A DNA stretch of 64,000 nucleotides from Streptomyces roseofulvus (lineage in GTDB: Bacteria > Actinomycetota > Actinomycetes > Streptomycetales > Streptomycetaceae), in NCBI RefSeq assembly GCF_039534915.1, contig NZ_BAAAWE010000001.1:2604001-2668000 (forward strand). Direction: 5' to 3'. Made by a program: the position numbers and the translations under genes. The notes under the pieces are model-generated. The model worked only from the letters and a program-made list of their open reading frames with translations. It ran no database searches and had not been told where the DNA came from. This document shows, piece by piece, positions 7,749 to 16,295 of the stretch (position 1 is the stretch's first letter; every line of letters starts with the position of its first letter).

Positions 7749-7789
7749 AAGGCCCAGGCTCCCGGTTCAGTACCGGTGACCTGGGCCTT
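7749..7789. terminator. Hairpin between integrase remnant 2 and tRNA-Val
   Basis: Outer arms AAGGCCCAGG and CCTGGGCCTT with an inner CCGGT/ACCGG stem. It can end transcription of the integrase remnant (plus) and of the tRNA (minus). It is similar in design, but not sequence, to the hairpin at 6566-6597 beside the other att copy. Confidence 0.7.
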
Positions 7790-7801
7790 CGTCGTGCTAC
7801 C

Positions 7802-7849
7802 TGCTGGTGGGCGCGGACGGTTTCGAACCGCCGACATCTGCTTTGTAAG
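7802..7849. repeat. att-type direct repeat, inner copy (within tRNA-Val)
   Basis: Identical over 48 bp to 6600-6647. It covers the tRNA from the anticodon loop through the T-arm, acceptor 3' strand and CCA, the usual core used by tRNA-targeting tyrosine recombinases. Confidence 0.85.
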
Positions 7850-7879
7850 AGCAGCGCTCTACCCCTGAGCTACGCACCC
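7805..7879 (-). tRNA. tRNA-Val (anticodon TAC)
   Basis: A complete cloverleaf on the minus strand. The 7-bp acceptor is GGGTGCG with CGCGCCC (one G-T pair). The D-arm begins GTAGCTCAGGGGTAGAGC. The anticodon arm is CTGCT-CTTACAA-AGCAG, with anticodon TAC at 7845-7847. The T-arm is GGCGG-TTCGAAA-CCGTC, and CCA is encoded (7805-7807). The intact tRNA served as the integration site for the remnant element to its left. Confidence 0.95.
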
Positions 7880-8040
7880 TTGGGAGAAGGCAACAGCGTA
7901 CACGGAGGGGATGGGCGGATCGCAAACGCGTATCGGAGGGGGTGGGGTGCGAACTGATCAGGTCGTGTGTTCGTCCTCAGGGGGTGGGAGAATGGGCGTC
8001 CGGACGGCCGGGCACTTCGGAGACAGCGCGGGAGTGGGAC

Positions 8041-9399
8041 GTGGCGAGCGATGTGAGGGGTGGGGCGGCGTCCAGGGGCGGGTCTGTGGTGGGGCTCGCG
8101 CTGGTGCTGCCGGTGCTCGTCGGGGCGCTGTTGCCGCAGTCGTTCGCCGGTGGGGGCGGACGGCGGTGGTTCGGTGGGGGGCGCCAGGAGGGGCAGCGGG
8201 TGGAGGCGCAGGCCGCGAAGGATGCCGCCGCCGCCGCGTTCTACGAGCTGGACACCGCCCAGCGCGGGTTGCGGATCACCATAGAGACGATCACCGCCGT
8301 CGACGGGTCCCCCGAGGCCGTGCGGGCCGTCGAGCGGTTCGAGGCGCTGGGGCGGCGGATCGACGAGGTGTCGCACGCGTACATCTCCGCGGTCGACGCC
8401 CATGACCTCGATCGCGACGAGCTCGACGCCGGCACCGCCCAGCGGGCCCGGCAGGAGCTCGTGCGCGCGCGGGAGGAGCTGGAGCGGGTCAAGGGGGAGC
8501 TCGACGGGTTCGAGAGCGGGCTGGCGCCGCTGCTCGGGCGGGCGGAGACCCAGCTGGCGCGGCTCGCGCCCGCCGTGGAGCGGGCCCGGCAGGCGCTGCG
8601 CGCGGCGAGCGAGGCGCTCGATTCGGTACGGGGGACGGGGCTGCGGGCGGACGACCTGGCCGCGCGGCTCGCGGCGCTCGGGCCCGAGCTGACCCGGCTC
8701 AACGAGGGGGCGGGACGGCACGGGGTCGCCGAGACGCTGGAGCGCGCCGACCGGGTGCTGCGGGACGCCGAGGGGGTGCGGGCCGAGGCCGAGCGGCTGC
8801 CGGAGCGGGCCGCGGAGATCGACAAGCGGCTGGTGTCGCTGCGGACCCGGGCGGAGGCGCTGACGACCCGCGCCGAGGCCGTCGAGCCGGTCCTGTCCGA
8901 GCTGCGGCGGCGGTACTCCGCCGCCTGCTGGCAGGACCTCCAGCACGTGCCGGAGCAGGCCGCCGGGGCCGTACGGCAGGCCGAGGAGCGGCTCGCGGAG
9001 GCCGCCGCCGCCCGGGCCGAGCAGCGGTGGCCGGACGCGACCGCGCTGCTGTCGACCGTGCGCGCGCTGCTCGACACGACCGGGGAGGCCGTGTCCGCGG
9101 CCGGTGACCGGCTGCGGCGGCTGGACGCGGTCGCCAAGGACCCGAAGGCCGAGACGGACCGGGCCAGGTTCGCCGTACGGGACGCGCAGCGGCTCGCCAT
9201 GGAGGGCCGCACCCGGCCCGACCCGCGGCACGCCCGGCCCCTCGACGAGGCCGTCGCGCGGATCGGGCGGGCCGTGGACGGGCTCGAAGGGCGCCACCCC
9301 GACTACTGGCACTTCCTGATGGAGCTGGAGGCCGTACGGGCCGAGGCCGCCCGCGTCGTCGCCGCCATCCGTGAGGAGCGCGGCGCGGGGGCCCACTAG
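8041..9399 (+). CDS. Membrane-anchored coiled-coil protein
   Basis: A 452-residue protein from GTG 8041 (GGGAGTGGGAC upstream). After a short basic N-terminus comes one membrane segment (GLALVLPVLVGALLPQSF, ~residues 18-36). The remaining ~400 residues are almost entirely Ala/Glu/Arg/Leu heptad coiled coil (for example ARQELVRAREELERVKGEL). There is no enzymatic motif. Streptomyces has similar TPM-like or structural proteins of unknown role. The long coiled coil would sit outside or inside the membrane depending on topology, which I cannot settle. Confidence 0.75.
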   Translation: MASDVRGGAASRGGSVVGLALVLPVLVGALLPQSFAGGGGRRWFGGGRQEGQRVEAQAAKDAAAAAFYELDTAQRGLRITIETITAVDGSPEAVRAVERFEALGRRIDEVSHAYISAVDAHDLDRDELDAGTAQRARQELVRAREELERVKGELDGFESGLAPLLGRAETQLARLAPAVERARQALRAASEALDSVRGTGLRADDLAARLAALGPELTRLNEGAGRHGVAETLERADRVLRDAEGVRAEAERLPERAAEIDKRLVSLRTRAEALTTRAEAVEPVLSELRRRYSAACWQDLQHVPEQAAGAVRQAEERLAEAAAARAEQRWPDATALLSTVRALLDTTGEAVSAAGDRLRRLDAVAKDPKAETDRARFAVRDAQRLAMEGRTRPDPRHARPLDEAVARIGRAVDGLEGRHPDYWHFLMELEAVRAEAARVVAAIREERGAGAH

Positions 9400-9485
9400 G
9401 CGCTTCTTTCGGATCAGGCCGGTGTCGTGGACTACGCGCCCGTCGGCCCGCTGACCACGGTGCCAGGGCCCATTAGCCTGGTCCC

Positions 9486-9701
9486 ATGCCTCGTTACGAA
9501 TACCGCTGCCGCACCTGTGGTGACACCTTCGAGCTGAGCCGGCCCATGGCCGAGTCCTCGGCGCCCGCCTCCTGTCCCGCCGGGCACGACGACACCGTGA
9601 AGCTGCTGTCGGCCGTGGCCGTCGGCGGGACGGCCACGGGTGGGCCCGCGGCCCCCGCCGGCGGCGGTGGCGGCTGCTGCGGCGGGGGATGCTGCGGCTG
9701 A
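9486..9701 (+). CDS. FmdB-family zinc ribbon protein
   Basis: Seventy-one residues starting MPRYEYRCRTCGDTFE with the paired CxxC of the FmdB zinc ribbon; the second knuckle is degenerate (CPAGHDD). The tail is Gly-rich and ends CCGGGCCG. The family has a putative regulatory or metal-binding role without firm function. It converges on the HAD gene with a 10-bp gap. Confidence 0.9.
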   Translation: MPRYEYRCRTCGDTFELSRPMAESSAPASCPAGHDDTVKLLSAVAVGGTATGGPAAPAGGGGGCCGGGCCG

Positions 9702-9711
9702 CGCCGGAGGG

Positions 9712-10533
9712 TCAGGACAGCGCCGCCGCCCTGAAGCGGCGGAGGATCTCCTCGCCCGCCGCGACGCCCCGCTCCGCGAGGACGTCGAGGTGGGGGGCGG
9801 TCCAGTCGGTGTCGGCGAGTTCGCCGTGGCCCGGGCGCCAGGCCCGGTCCGCGGCGAGCAGCAGGTCGGCGTCGAGGAGCGAGTCGCCGGCGGCGAGGGT
9901 GAGCGCGGCGCCGGTGCGCCGGGCGACCTCGCGGACGGCGGCGCTCTTCGTCAGCGGCTTGGGCACCGCGTACACCTTGCGGCCCTGGAGCGAGACGGTC
10001 CAGCCGCGGTCGCCCGCCCAGGCGCCGAAGCGGTCCAGCCAGTCCTCCGGGAGGCGCTCCCGCTCGACGACCAGATAGGCGAAGAGGTCCTCGGCGACGC
10101 GGTGCTTGCGCACCCACGAGAGGTCCGTGGTCGCGGTGAGGTAGGCGCGGATCTCGGAGAGCGGTGCGCACTCGTCGGCGAGCCGGCGGACGACGGAGGC
10201 GTGCCAGTCGGCGTCGGTGACGCCGTCGACGAGGATGTGCCCGCCGTTGGCGCAGATCGCGTACTTCGGTGTGCTGCCCGGGAGTTGGATGCGCTGGTAC
10301 TGCTTGCGCGTCCGGGTGGTGGTGGGCACGAAGACGGTCTCGGCGGTGAGTCGCGCGAGGAGTTCGGCGGCCTCCTCCGTCATGTACGAGAGCGGCTTGG
10401 ACTCGTGGACCTCGACGCACAGCAGCCGGGGCGCCTGGGCGTCGGGCATGCCGAGGGCGAGGGCCGCGGTCGAGTAGATGAGGGTGCGGTCGAGGTCGCT
10501 GGCCACCAGGGTGGCGGTCGAGGGCGCGCTCAT
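9712..10533 (-). CDS. HAD-superfamily hydrolase of the Ter module
   Basis: A 273-residue protein from ATG 10533. Motif I is VASDLDRTLIYS (nucleophile Asp and DxD), with a later AAGDSLLDADLLLAAD giving the motif IV acidic residues. It fits a C2-type cap phosphatase of the sucrose-phosphate-phosphatase kind. It overlaps the upstream StiP stop by ATGA, so the two are translationally coupled. In the Ter-linked metabolite module described by comparative genomics, the HAD member is predicted to dephosphorylate a nucleoside-like product; that role is inference here. Confidence 0.85.
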   Translation of the reverse strand: MSAPSTATLVASDLDRTLIYSTAALALGMPDAQAPRLLCVEVHESKPLSYMTEEAAELLARLTAETVFVPTTTRTRKQYQRIQLPGSTPKYAICANGGHILVDGVTDADWHASVVRRLADECAPLSEIRAYLTATTDLSWVRKHRVAEDLFAYLVVERERLPEDWLDRFGAWAGDRGWTVSLQGRKVYAVPKPLTKSAAVREVARRTGAALTLAAGDSLLDADLLLAADRAWRPGHGELADTDWTAPHLDVLAERGVAAGEEILRRFRAAALS

Positions 10534-13043
10534 CGGGACACCACCGCCTTGCCGTCGGCGCCTGTCGCACCCCTGGTGTACTGGGGGTGGATCAGGCCGA
10601 CGCAGGTGTAGGGGAGGTCGTCGACCTCCTCCACCGGGACGCCTCGCTGTTCGGCGAGGAGGCGGACGTGGGCGAGGTCGGCGCCGGCGCCGCGCTGGGC
10701 GAGGATCTTCCAGGGGACGCGCCGGAGGAGGACGCGGGTGGTCTCGCCGACGCCGGGCTTGACGAGGTTGACGTCGTGGATGCCGTACTCCTCGCTGATC
10801 CGCTCGACGGCGGCCCAGCCCTCCCAGGTGGGGGTGCGGTCGGCGGCGAGGAGGTCCTTGACGTCGGTGTCGACGGTGTCGGCGACCTCGTCGAAGCGGT
10901 CCTCGACGGCGTCGAGGAAGGCGTTCGAGACGTCGGCGCCGGCCAGGTCGCGGTAGAACTTGGCGCCGTGGAAGTCGGCCGGGCCGACCAGGTCGGAGCG
11001 GAGCACCGTGCGCGATATCAGGCCGGAGACGGTGGAGTTGAGGCAGGCGGAGGGGATGAGGAAGTCCTCGCGGGTGCCGTAGGTGCGGACGCAGGAGCCG
11101 GGGTCGGCGAGGACCGCGATATCCGGGTCGAAGGCGGCGAACTCCTCGGACTCCCGCAGGGCGGCGGCGAGTTCGCGGGTGATGGCGCCCTTGCCGGTCC
11201 AGCCGTCGACGAAGACGACGTCGGCCGGGTCGTGGTGGGCGGCGAGCCAGCGCAGGGCGTTGGCGTCGATGCCGCGGCCGCGGACGATGGAGACGGCGTA
11301 GTGGGGCAGGTCGAGGCCGTGGCGGTGGTGCGCCCAGCGGCGCATGAGGACGCCGACGGGGGTGCCGGCGCGGGCGAGGGAGACGAGGACCGGGCGGCCG
11401 GTCCGCTCGGCGAGGACGGTCTCGGTGACGGTGCCGACGGCGTGGGCGATGCGGGCGGCGGAGGTCTCCAGGGCGGCGTGGAAGAGCTCCTGGTAGCGGG
11501 CGCTGGGCTGGTACTCGACGGGCAGCGACTCGGCGTAGTGGGCGCCGCCGCGCTGGATGGCTTCCTCGCGTTCCTCGGTGGGCGCCTCCAGTTCGACGTC
11601 CGAGAGGTCCTGGAGCAGCCAGCCGACCTCCTCGGGGGCGTACGAGGAGAAGGCGGGGCCGCGGAGGGGCTCGGGCAGCATGGAGCTCCTTTCGGGAGCT
11701 TCGGATCCGATCGCTTCGGATTCGGTGGCGGCGACCGGTTCCACGGCCGCCCGCGGTTGCGGTGCGTACGAGGGGACGACCGCCAGGACGACGTGCGGGA
11801 TGTGGGCGGCGAGCTGCGCGAGCAGGCCCTCGGGGGCGTGCAGCTCGGGGGTGTCGGCGGTGGAGTCGACGACGGCGACGACGGCGTCGTAGCCGCCGCC
11901 GGCCACGTTGTAGGCGTAGCGCTCGCCGGGGCCGTCGGCGGGGTCGTCGTGGGCGGGGAAGACGAGCCGGGTGCGGATGGCGTAGCCGGGGTCGTCGACG
12001 GCGAGGACGGGTGAGCGGGTGGTGGTGGAGTAGCGGACGTCGAGTCCGGCGTCCTCCAGGGCGCCGGCGAGCCGCAGCGGCGCGTACATCAGCTCCTCGA
12101 AGCCGAGGACGAGCACGCGGGGGGCCTCGCCGCCGGGGGTGTCGGCCGCGCTCACGTCCAGCGCCTCGGTGAGGGCGGCGGTCATGGCCGGCAGGACCTT
12201 CTCCAGGCGGGCGCGGTGGGCGGGGGTGAAGCCGTGCCGGCCGCCGTCGGGGAGGTCCGCGGGCCAGTCGAGGTCGACGCGTACGGGGGTGGCGACGGCG
12301 GCGTACCCGCCGCGGGAGCGCGGGGTGGGGGCGGCGCCGGGCGCGGGCTCGTGCCGGGCGACCAGTTCGCGGCCCTTCTCCAGGACGCCGGCGGGGAGGG
12401 CGACGGTGCCGGCGGCGAGGCTGAGGAGGTCGACGCGGGCGCCGATCTCCTCGGCGAAGCGGGTGAGGCGGTCGCGGTCGGCGGGGTCGCGCATGTCGAC
12501 CAGGGCGACGACGACGTACCGGTCGCGGGGGTAGCGCTCGTGGAGGCCGCGGATCGTGTTGAGGACGGTGTTGCCGGTGGAGAACTCGTCGTCGACGAGG
12601 ACCAGCGGTCCGTTGCCGGCCAGCAGCTCCGGGTCCTCGGGGAGGAGCAGGTGGGAGGTGGCGTGCGAGTGGGACTCCTCGAAGCCGCCGGCGGTGGCGA
12701 CGCCGGCGACGGGGCGGCGGGTGGAGTGGAGGTAGGGGGCGGTGCCGAGGCCGTCGGCGACGGCGTGGCCGAGGGCGGTGGCGGTCTCGGCGTAGCCGAG
12801 GACGACGGCCCGTGCGGCCTCGTCGGCGCCGAGGAGCTCGCGGACGCGCAGGCCGAGGCCGAGGCCGGAGCCGTAGACGACGGAGGGGTGCTGCGGCACG
12901 TGCTTGCCGAGCACGCTGGAGACGAGCAGGTGGGCCCGCTTGGGGTTGCGGCGCAGGGCGAGGCCCAGGAGGGCCGTCAGCTCCTCGTCGCCGGTCAGCT
13001 CGACGCCGAGTCGCTCCGCGACCCAGGTTCCGGTCCACACCAC
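10530..13043 (-). CDS. PRTase-TRSP / StiP-PELOTA fusion protein
   Basis: One uninterrupted 837-codon frame holding two proteins usually seen as separate genes. Residues ~1-250 are a phosphoribosyltransferase of the Ter module (PRPP loop LVLVDDEFSTGNTVLN). Residues ~270-415 are the TRSP domain. A Pro/Ala/Glu linker of ~40 residues follows (to ~453). From ~455 on is the StiP-type domain (PRTase-like VVFVDGWTGKGAITREL) with a C-terminal PELOTA-like RNA-binding region. The GTG start has AAAGGA ~10 nt upstream. The StiP part has its own ATG and strong ribosome site at 11681, so separate StiP is also likely made. The CitE-like gene ends 18 bp upstream. Confidence 0.75.
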   Translation of the reverse strand: MVWTGTWVAERLGVELTGDEELTALLGLALRRNPKRAHLLVSSVLGKHVPQHPSVVYGSGLGLGLRVRELLGADEAARAVVLGYAETATALGHAVADGLGTAPYLHSTRRPVAGVATAGGFEESHSHATSHLLLPEDPELLAGNGPLVLVDDEFSTGNTVLNTIRGLHERYPRDRYVVVALVDMRDPADRDRLTRFAEEIGARVDLLSLAAGTVALPAGVLEKGRELVARHEPAPGAAPTPRSRGGYAAVATPVRVDLDWPADLPDGGRHGFTPAHRARLEKVLPAMTAALTEALDVSAADTPGGEAPRVLVLGFEELMYAPLRLAGALEDAGLDVRYSTTTRSPVLAVDDPGYAIRTRLVFPAHDDPADGPGERYAYNVAGGGYDAVVAVVDSTADTPELHAPEGLLAQLAAHIPHVVLAVVPSYAPQPRAAVEPVAATESEAIGSEAPERSSMLPEPLRGPAFSSYAPEEVGWLLQDLSDVELEAPTEEREEAIQRGGAHYAESLPVEYQPSARYQELFHAALETSAARIAHAVGTVTETVLAERTGRPVLVSLARAGTPVGVLMRRWAHHRHGLDLPHYAVSIVRGRGIDANALRWLAAHHDPADVVFVDGWTGKGAITRELAAALRESEEFAAFDPDIAVLADPGSCVRTYGTREDFLIPSACLNSTVSGLISRTVLRSDLVGPADFHGAKFYRDLAGADVSNAFLDAVEDRFDEVADTVDTDVKDLLAADRTPTWEGWAAVERISEEYGIHDVNLVKPGVGETTRVLLRRVPWKILAQRGAGADLAHVRLLAEQRGVPVEEVDDLPYTCVGLIHPQYTRGATGADGKAVVSR
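11679..11693 (-). promoter_or_regulatory. Internal ribosome site and ATG of the StiP domain
   Basis: On the minus strand GAAAGGAGCTCCATG places a near-perfect Shine-Dalgarno 4 nt before an ATG exactly at the expected StiP N-terminus (MLPEPLRGPAFSSYAPEE). This would give a 383-residue StiP protein from 10530-11681 in addition to, or instead of, the fusion. Confidence 0.65.
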
Positions 13044-13061
13044 GTCGCCGCAGTCCTTTCG

Positions 13062-14234
13062 TCAGCCGGCGAGGCCGGCGGTGAGCAGTTCCACGAAACC
13101 GACGTCCTCGCGGGCGACGCCGAAGACCTCGGCGCGGACGAGGGTGCGCTCGGCCCAGGCGCGGTGCGGCTTCACTTCGTTCATCTTGTTGGTGTAGGCG
13201 GAGCGGAGCACTCCGCCGCCGTCCTGTTCGGGCCGGAGGATGTCCTGGGCGTCGCTCCACTCCTCGTGGCTGACCACGGACAGGGCGTGGACGGGCAGCA
13301 CGTGGGTGGGGTGGATGCAGGTCTTGCCGAGGAGGCCGTTGGCGCGGTCGAGCTCGATCTCGCGGAGCAGGCCGTCCATGTCGTGTTCGATGAGGGCGGT
13401 GCGCAGGTCCTCGGCGCGGCCCTCCAGGAAGGGGCTGCGGCGCAGCTGGGGCTTGAAGATGCGCTCGCCGGGGCGGAAGTACTCCCAGACGGGTCCGGTG
13501 ATGGTGAAGCCGGTGCCGTCGGCGCGGCCGAGGACGTTGACGACGTCGGCGATGACGTGGGCGACGACCTTGACGTCGTAGGCGGTCATGTCGGGCGAGC
13601 GGCGGAGTCCGTAGGCGGAGCAGAAGTCGGTGACGCCGAGGCGGAGGGCGAGGACGCGGTCGCGGTGCTTCTCGGTGACGGCGGCGATGCCGGCGAGGGT
13701 CTCGGCCCGGGTCTCCAGGTGGAGGAGTTCGGGGGACTCCAGGACGGGCATGGCGTAGAGGCGGCGTCCGGCGGTGCGCTCGGCCTGGGTGAGGGCGTCG
13801 AGGAAGGCGCTGCCGCGGGCCTCGGTGAACTTGGGGAGTACGAATCCGGCCAGCAGGCCGACGGTGTCGCCGAGGCGGCTGACGAGGTCGGTGATCTGGC
13901 GCGGTTCGCGGACCCGGATGAAGAGGAGGGGGACGTCAGGGCCGTCGGCGCGGCCGTCGGCGAGGTCGCGGAACTGGTGGACGAGGTTGGCCTCGCCGGC
14001 CTCGACGTCGGCGTCGCTGATCGAGTCCTCCAGGCAGAGGACCATGGAGACGACGCCGCGGGCGGCCTGTTTGCGGATGTCGTCGGCGAGGCGGGGCCGG
14101 GTGGCGGGGCTGTAGAGGGTGGCGCCGAGGGCGACCGCGAGCGTGCGGGCGGGCGAGTCGGCGGTGAACTCGGCCGGCTCGCGGTGGAACAGCCCGCTCC
14201 GCACCGTGGAGGGGATGTGCCCGAAATGACGCAT
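13062..14234 (-). CDS. CitE-like (HpcH/HpaI) lyase of the Ter module
   Basis: A 390-residue protein from ATG 14234 (GGGGGAC upstream). It has the citrate-lyase beta/HpcH TIM-barrel landmarks: VVSMVLCLEDSISD (acidic metal ligand), LLFIRVREPRQI, GFVLPKF, and GLLGKTCIHPTHV near the C-terminus. In Ter loci this family is predicted to supply a carbon unit to the metabolite made with the PRTase and HAD proteins. Substrate unknown. First gene of the minus-strand 14234-to-9712 operon; its promoter lies in the region shared with the plus-strand TerD-like gene at 14457. Confidence 0.85.
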   Translation of the reverse strand: MRHFGHIPSTVRSGLFHREPAEFTADSPARTLAVALGATLYSPATRPRLADDIRKQAARGVVSMVLCLEDSISDADVEAGEANLVHQFRDLADGRADGPDVPLLFIRVREPRQITDLVSRLGDTVGLLAGFVLPKFTEARGSAFLDALTQAERTAGRRLYAMPVLESPELLHLETRAETLAGIAAVTEKHRDRVLALRLGVTDFCSAYGLRRSPDMTAYDVKVVAHVIADVVNVLGRADGTGFTITGPVWEYFRPGERIFKPQLRRSPFLEGRAEDLRTALIEHDMDGLLREIELDRANGLLGKTCIHPTHVLPVHALSVVSHEEWSDAQDILRPEQDGGGVLRSAYTNKMNEVKPHRAWAERTLVRAEVFGVAREDVGFVELLTAGLAG

Positions 14235-14456
14235 GTAAGTCCCCCGTCTGCTTGCCTGGGCCCTGATGACATGTGGCCGGTAATAGTACGTAGGTGCGGG
14301 TGTCCGTAGTTCCCACCCCGCATGAAATCCAGGTAACTCGTCCCCGTCGGGTGTCCTCCCCTCCCTCCGTGCCCGCCCCGATTCCGTCAGGTGTACGGCG
14401 CCGCTCCGCTTCGCCCGGTGCCCCCGCGTTGTCCCCCGGACGGGCAGGAGGGCAGG
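14235..14456. promoter_or_regulatory. Divergent promoter region of the two Ter arms
   Basis: The only gap between the CitE-like gene (minus) and the tailed TerD gene (plus), so it must drive both directions. I cannot pick an operator with confidence. Confidence 0.45.
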
Positions 14457-15353
14457 ATGGCCGTCATGACGCACGCGATGCTGAAGGGCTCCAACGTCCC
14501 TCTCGACACCGCGGCCGTACGGGCCGTGCTCCGCTGGACCCCGGGCCCCGGGGTCCCCGACGTGGACGCCTCGGCCCTGGTCCTCGGGCCCGACGGGCGG
14601 GTCCGGTCGGACGAGGACTTCGTCTTCTACAACCAGCCGCGCCACCCCTCGGGGCTGGTGCGGCGGCTGCCGAAGAAGCGGGTCGCGGAGGCGCTGACGG
14701 ACACGGTCGAGGCGGACCTCGGCGCGCTCGACCCGTCCATCGACCGGGTGGTGCTCGCCGCGTCCTCGGACGGCGGCACCTTCCGCTCGGTGACGGACCT
14801 GCGGATCGTCCTGTACGACGCCACGGCCGCGGACGGGCGGGAGCCGCTGGCGCTCTTCGACGTGACGGCGGAGACCGGCGAGGAGACCGCGGTCATCTGC
14901 GGCGAGCTGTACCGCCGGGGCGAGGGGTGGAAGTTCCGCGCGGTCGGGCAGGGCTATCCGACCGGCCTGGTGGGCCTGGCGACGGACTTCGGCATCTCGG
15001 TGGACGAGGAGCCCGACGGGGCGCCCGCGGGCGCCGAGACGCCCGGCGAGACGGCCGCGGGGGCGTCCGTGGACCCGCAGGCCGAGACCGCGCTCGTCGA
15101 CGCCGGAGAGGCGGGTACGGGCTCCGCGCCGCACCCGGACCCGGACGCGACCGTCGTCCACACCCCCCGGCCCCCGTCGCCGCCCGTGCCGCCGATGCCC
15201 GACCGGGCGCCGGCCTACGGCTACCCGCAGGCCCCGGTGCCGGGCCCGGCGCCCGCGTACGGCTATCCGCAGCCGGTGACCGCCGGGCACGGCGCGGAGC
15301 CCGTCCAGGAGTTCCGGATGCCGCCGATGGGGCCGCAGTTCCAGCGTCCGTGA
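14457..15353 (+). CDS. TerD-family protein with Pro/Tyr-rich tail
   Basis: A 298-residue protein from ATG 14457 (GGAGGGCAGG upstream; a second ATG at 14466). The first ~185 residues form a TerD domain: [39 protein letters not shown], where acidic loops bind calcium in the family. The remaining ~110 residues are a disordered Pro/Ala tail with a near-duplicated APAYGYPQ motif. The tail is not typical of TerD and could be a protein-interaction segment. It alone in the Ter locus is on the plus strand. Confidence 0.85.
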   Translation: MAVMTHAMLKGSNVPLDTAAVRAVLRWTPGPGVPDVDASALVLGPDGRVRSDEDFVFYNQPRHPSGLVRRLPKKRVAEALTDTVEADLGALDPSIDRVVLAASSDGGTFRSVTDLRIVLYDATAADGREPLALFDVTAETGEETAVICGELYRRGEGWKFRAVGQGYPTGLVGLATDFGISVDEEPDGAPAGAETPGETAAGASVDPQAETALVDAGEAGTGSAPHPDPDATVVHTPRPPSPPVPPMPDRAPAYGYPQAPVPGPAPAYGYPQPVTAGHGAEPVQEFRMPPMGPQFQRP

Positions 15354-15400
15354 CGGAGCCGGCGGCGCCGGGCGGTCCGATAAGCCGCCGGGCGTCGCGG

Positions 15401-16138
15401 TCATGCCTTCGACTTGTAGCCGCGGCCCCACTGCAGGCCCCAGCCGTAGAGCCGGTCCAGCTCCGCCTGGAAGCCGTAGACGAACCGCACCTCGCGCCGG
15501 ACCAGCAGCTCGTCCTTGCTGTTGTCGACGGAGAAGACGGCGCAGGAGCGGGCCTGCGGGGCGCGCTCGTCGAGCTCGATCTCGATCCGGGGGCCGTTGC
15601 TGGGGTAGAGCGTGATCTTGGCGTGGGTCCGGTCGAAGGCCGGCGTCTGGTCGTAGATGTACGCGAAGAAGAGCAGCCGCTTGATCTCGTCCTTGTGGTC
15701 GAGGTTGACGAAGATCGTCTCCCCTGAGGGGGCGCCGAACCGGTCGTCGCCGCTGAGCTTCACGTACGGGGCGGCGTTGAGGTCGCCGAAGAAGCCGCCC
15801 AGCGGCTGGACGACGCCCTTGCTGCCGTCCTTGAGCTCGTAGAGGCAGCCCAGGTCGAGGTCGACGTTGACCATGCCCTGGGTGTGCGCCTGGACGACCT
15901 CGGGCTTGAAGTACTGGGCCGGGTTGCGCAGCAGCCGGCCGCTCTGCCGGGAGCGGCCCTCGATGTCGGAGGTCCGCATCCGCCAGGAGAGGTTGACGCG
16001 GAGGTTGCCGGTGGCGCCGCCCTGCTTGGCGAGCGAGACCGTGGGCCGGCGCCTGGTCAGGTCGATGGTGTGGGACGCGCCCACCCCCGTGTCGAAGGAC
16101 GTCGTCCGCCCCGGAATCAGGTTGTCCCAGAAGGCCAT
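15401..16138 (-). CDS. TerA-like tellurium resistance protein
   Basis: A 245-residue protein from ATG 16138 (GGGTGGGGG upstream). It starts MAFWDNLIPG and carries DVDLGCLYELKDG-type loop (VDLDLGCLYEL), DRFGAPSGETIFVNL and FAYIYDQTP, the TerA/TerD beta-sandwich landmarks of the acidic calcium-binding family. It is transcribed with the DUF475 gene upstream but separated by a strong hairpin at 16185-16221, so it probably has some independent expression. It converges on the tailed TerD gene. Confidence 0.85.
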   Translation of the reverse strand: MAFWDNLIPGRTTSFDTGVGASHTIDLTRRRPTVSLAKQGGATGNLRVNLSWRMRTSDIEGRSRQSGRLLRNPAQYFKPEVVQAHTQGMVNVDLDLGCLYELKDGSKGVVQPLGGFFGDLNAAPYVKLSGDDRFGAPSGETIFVNLDHKDEIKRLLFFAYIYDQTPAFDRTHAKITLYPSNGPRIEIELDERAPQARSCAVFSVDNSKDELLVRREVRFVYGFQAELDRLYGWGLQWGRGYKSKA

Positions 16139-16184
16139 CGGGCCCCCACCCCCCACATCGGTCGCCTTGCCCGGCCGTCACGCG

Positions 16185-16221
16185 CCTGCGGGGCGACCGG
16201 ACGGGCCGGTCGCCCCGCAGG
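16185..16221. terminator. Perfect 16-bp stem terminator after the DUF475 gene
   Basis: Arms CCTGCGGGGCGACCGG and CCGGTCGCCCCGCAGG with a 5-nt loop ACGGG. It separates the DUF475 gene from the TerA-like gene on the minus strand. Confidence 0.8.
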
Positions 16222-16242
16222 GAAGCGTTCCTCATTGTCCCC

Positions 16243-16295
16243 GGTGTCACACCCCGTGGCGGGGCGCACACCGGGGTGCAGGGTGTCACACCCCG
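16243..16295. repeat. Two copies of GGTGTCACACCCCG
   Basis: Identical 14-bp motifs at 16243-16256 and 16282-16295; the core GGTGTCACACC is a palindrome. The second copy overlaps the DUF475 stop codon. It might be an operator for the TerA-like gene or simple repeat debris. Confidence 0.45.

Noticed and set aside
8241..9212. Minus-strand 323-residue frame under the coiled-coil gene
   Set aside because: Ser/Arg/Ala-rich antisense of a Glu/Arg/Ala coiled coil, a typical high-GC shadow.
10587..12014. Plus-strand frames opposite the PRTase/StiP gene
   Set aside because: Gly/Val/Asp-rich antisense with no motifs; the minus frame has domains and ribosome sites.
15354..15400. Terminator between the convergent TerD and TerA-like genes
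   Set aside because: Only about five complementary bases (GGCGG/CCGCC) with an uneven loop; too weak to claim.
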